A stretch of DNA of 7,762 nt, taken from NCBI GenBank assembly GCA_029881835.1, contig JAOULV010000055.1, positions 1 through 7,762 on the forward strand, in the 5' to 3' direction. The notes below the pieces were generated by a model. It made no database searches, was not told the origin of the DNA, and was given only the letters and a program-made list of their open reading frames with translations. The DNA comes from Rhodospirillaceae bacterium. Lineage in GTDB: Bacteria; Pseudomonadota; Alphaproteobacteria; Rhodospirillales; Magnetovibrionaceae. The position numbers and the translations under genes are program-made. This document shows positions 5,864-7,762 of the stretch, one piece after another; position 1 is the first letter of the stretch; the number at the start of each line of letters is the position of its first letter.

Positions 5864-7726
5864 ATGACTGCAGAAAATATTACCGCTGCAACTTATTTAC
5901 GCAATGAACCCATATTCGGGGTTTGCCCCGGCCCTGATTTGGCCCGTCTATTGCCGCACGTCAGCGTTCAAACCCTTGAAAAGGGTGAAAACCTGCACAT
6001 CATGGGCCGCCCTGCGGCATTTATGTACTTAATTATTGATGGCGCATTCAGTGTTGGTGGAGAAAAAAGGGGAAGCGGAGAAGGGGTGGTCCTTGATAGC
6101 GGATTCTTAGGTGAAGAAGCTGCAATTGGGATGGAATCATACGTTGCTACTGCAGTCGCAACCAGGCAATCGCGCGTTCTGGCATTGCCCGCAAGTGCGG
6201 TACAAAAGTTAGCAAAATACGAGCCGTTTCAAGAACGCATAATGGCGTCATTTAGCGGACGTTTTTTTGATAGCGGAAAATCTCACGAATTTAAAAATTG
6301 GGGCATTGCAAAGAAGTTTTTTGAATCTCCGCGTGTGGTTGTCGGGTGGTTTGTGACATTACTTATGCCATTGGCTGTTGTTGGGTATTTGTTGAGCAAC
6401 GACCATACTCTTCCTAATGAGCAGGCGGTGTATTTATTGGGCATTGTTAGTGCAACGGTAATGATGTGGGTATTCCGCTTGTTGCCTGATTTTATTCCGG
6501 CACTATTTGCGGTTTTGAGCGCAATACTCCTTGGTGTTGCCCCGCCCAATCTAGCACTTAGCGGTTTTGCATCAGACAGTTTTTTTATGGCGCTTAGCAT
6601 TCTTGGTTTAAGTACGGTTATTTCAATTTCAGGTTTAAGCTATCGAATGCTGTTGTGGTTGCTAAAGGTTGGGCCCAGTAGCAAGCTTTGGTATAATTTT
6701 TCATTGTTCATAACCGGGTCTTTCTTAACTCCGATAATTCCCACCACAAACGGTAGAACCGCAATCATGACCCCGTTTTTAAATGATTTATTGGGGGCAA
6801 TGGATAAAGAATCAGCCGCGCGCGAAGCGCCAAGGTTATCAATAAGTGTTGTGTCCGGTATAAGCCTTTTTTCGGCAATATTTCTTAGCAGTAAATCGGT
6901 AAACTTCGTGATCTTTGGCATGCTGCCACCACAAGAACAATTTTTATTTCAATGGCTGCACTGGCTTTATGCCGCATCAGTTTGTGGCGGTGTGTTATTT
7001 GTTCTTTACTGGATTGCCAACTTTGCTTTGTTTCGCACAAGCGGAAACCCGGCCATCCCTAAACACACAGTTAACGAACAAATGCATATGTTGGGCCCCA
7101 TATCTGCGCCAGAGTGGGCAGGGATTATCGGTCTTGTTGCGCTGATGGCCAGTTTTTTAACGTCGGCAATGCACCGCATAGATATTCCGTGGGTTGCGCT
7201 GGCAATATTGTTTAGCTTGCTAATGTTTGGTTTTTTGGAAAAAAATGATTTTCGCACAAAAATCGATTGGAGCTTTCTGTTTTTCTTAGGCGCGCTGGTT
7301 GGGCTTGTTTCTATAATCCGCCACGTAGAACTTGATGTATGGCTCACGGCAAATCTTACATGGATAGCCGATTTTATGTCGGGTAATTTTATTACTTTTG
7401 TATTGATTGTTGCCGCAACGATGTTCGTGGTGCGGTTAGCCCTTCCTATTAATGCGACGGTAATTATATTTGCATCAATACTAATACCCACCGCACTGCA
7501 CATTGGTTTTAACCCATGGTTGATAGGGTTTATTATTTTGCTGTTGGCGGAATCTTTTATTTGGCCTTATCAGGCATCTTTTTATGCCCAATTTGTTTCT
7601 ATGGCCGGGCACAGTGCGCGCACCGATGACCAACGGGTCGCGGTCATGCATTTTGTTCTTTTTGTGTGCAAAATAATTGCAATTTATGCATCCATACCTT
7701 TTTGGAAATCGTTGGGGATTTTGTAA
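5864..7726 (+). CDS. CNBD-like domain fused to SLC13/DASS-type permease
   Basis: The product is 620 residues, starting one base after the GAF stop, with AGGA (5855-5858) as SD. Residues 14-130 form a CRP/CNBD-like beta-roll: L-E-K-G-E-N-L (38-44), F-M-Y-L-I-I-D-G (53-60) and the phosphate-binding-cassette region at 81-98. G83-E84 are kept, but the Arg that normally grips the cyclic phosphate aligns with Tyr93. From about 157 to 614 there are roughly 11-14 hydrophobic segments. Two SLC13/DASS-style substrate/sodium loops are visible: P293-T-T-N-G-R-T-A (293-300) and L-P-I-N-A-T (527-532), each followed by a helix with Pro (TPF, IPTA). DASS permeases are inner-membrane importers or exchangers of di/tricarboxylates, sulfate and similar anions. 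Fusion to a CNBD suggests allosteric gating by a cytoplasmic ligand. The substrate cannot be assigned; the family call rests on topology and the twin motifs. Confidence 0.85.
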   Translation: MTAENITAATYLRNEPIFGVCPGPDLARLLPHVSVQTLEKGENLHIMGRPAAFMYLIIDGAFSVGGEKRGSGEGVVLDSGFLGEEAAIGMESYVATAVATRQSRVLALPASAVQKLAKYEPFQERIMASFSGRFFDSGKSHEFKNWGIAKKFFESPRVVVGWFVTLLMPLAVVGYLLSNDHTLPNEQAVYLLGIVSATVMMWVFRLLPDFIPALFAVLSAILLGVAPPNLALSGFASDSFFMALSILGLSTVISISGLSYRMLLWLLKVGPSSKLWYNFSLFITGSFLTPIIPTTNGRTAIMTPFLNDLLGAMDKESAAREAPRLSISVVSGISLFSAIFLSSKSVNFVIFGMLPPQEQFLFQWLHWLYAASVCGGVLFVLYWIANFALFRTSGNPAIPKHTVNEQMHMLGPISAPEWAGIIGLVALMASFLTSAMHRIDIPWVALAILFSLLMFGFLEKNDFRTKIDWSFLFFLGALVGLVSIIRHVELDVWLTANLTWIADFMSGNFITFVLIVAATMFVVRLALPINATVIIFASILIPTALHIGFNPWLIGFIILLLAESFIWPYQASFYAQFVSMAGHSARTDDQRVAVMHFVLFVCKIIAIYASIPFWKSLGIL

Positions 7727-7762
7727 TGGGAAAAAACCTAAAAATCCTTTTTATGAGCACTT
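7726..7762 (+). CDS. Start of a downstream gene, 3' truncated by window edge
   Basis: ATG at 7726-7728 overlaps the TAA of the permease gene (TAATG), and a GGGG run at 7713-7716 can serve as SD. Twelve codons are visible, reading M-G-K-N-L-K-I-L-F-M-S-T. A charged start followed by a K-I-L-F-M-S-T strand is common to Rossmann-like cytoplasmic proteins (glycosyltransferases, response-regulator receivers, radical SAM proteins), but this is too little to assign a family. The overlap indicates it is the next gene of the same operon. Confidence 0.6.
   Translation, partial: MGKNLKILFMST

Noticed and set aside
7006..7503. 165-codon reverse-strand frame opposite the permease
   Set aside because: It is a shadow of transmembrane-helix codons; the + strand frame has clear SLC13-type motifs and continuous topology.

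Overview
The window reads as a mid-GC Gram-negative chromosome segment. An outer-membrane secretin with a lipobox, a TAXI-type periplasmic binding protein and Sec signal peptides all require a two-membrane envelope. Gene style (mixed ATG/TTG starts, TAXI receptor, SLC13-type permease) would fit an alphaproteobacterium, but that placement is inference. All genes lie on the + strand and coding density is high. I see no tRNA, rRNA, CRISPR array, transposase or integrase.

Layout. Positions 2-2179 hold the 3' part of a large protein: helical/coiled-coil segments, a six-cysteine patch, and a C-terminal six-blade tectonin-type beta-propeller. A gap of about 200 bp (2180-2385) carries a short direct repeat and an imperfect inverted repeat. 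Then comes a tightly packed run: a TAXI-family TRAP solute-binding protein (2386-3399, TTG start), a lipoprotein joining TPR repeats to a secretin domain (3396-5255, ATGA overlap), a small cytoplasmic GAF-domain protein (5279-5863), a permease with an N-terminal cyclic-nucleotide-binding-like domain fused to an SLC13/DASS transporter (5864-7726, no gap), and the first codons of another gene (7726 to the window end, TAATG overlap).

How they may work together. The spacing argues for one transcript from 2386 past the window end. The set is unusual. A TAXI receptor appears without TRAP membrane subunits but close to a permease of the same ion-transporter superfamily. A secretin appears without pilus or type II secretion partners. 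Two adjacent proteins carry nucleotide-sensor-type domains (GAF and CNBD). A cautious model is a ligand- and nucleotide-controlled envelope system: the TAXI protein detects or delivers a small (probably organic anion) ligand, the CNBD-permease moves it or reports on it, the GAF protein senses an intracellular small molecule, and the TPR-liposecretin forms an outer-membrane pore. The upstream propeller protein is a candidate surface or secreted partner. The domain calls are well supported; the joint function is inference.
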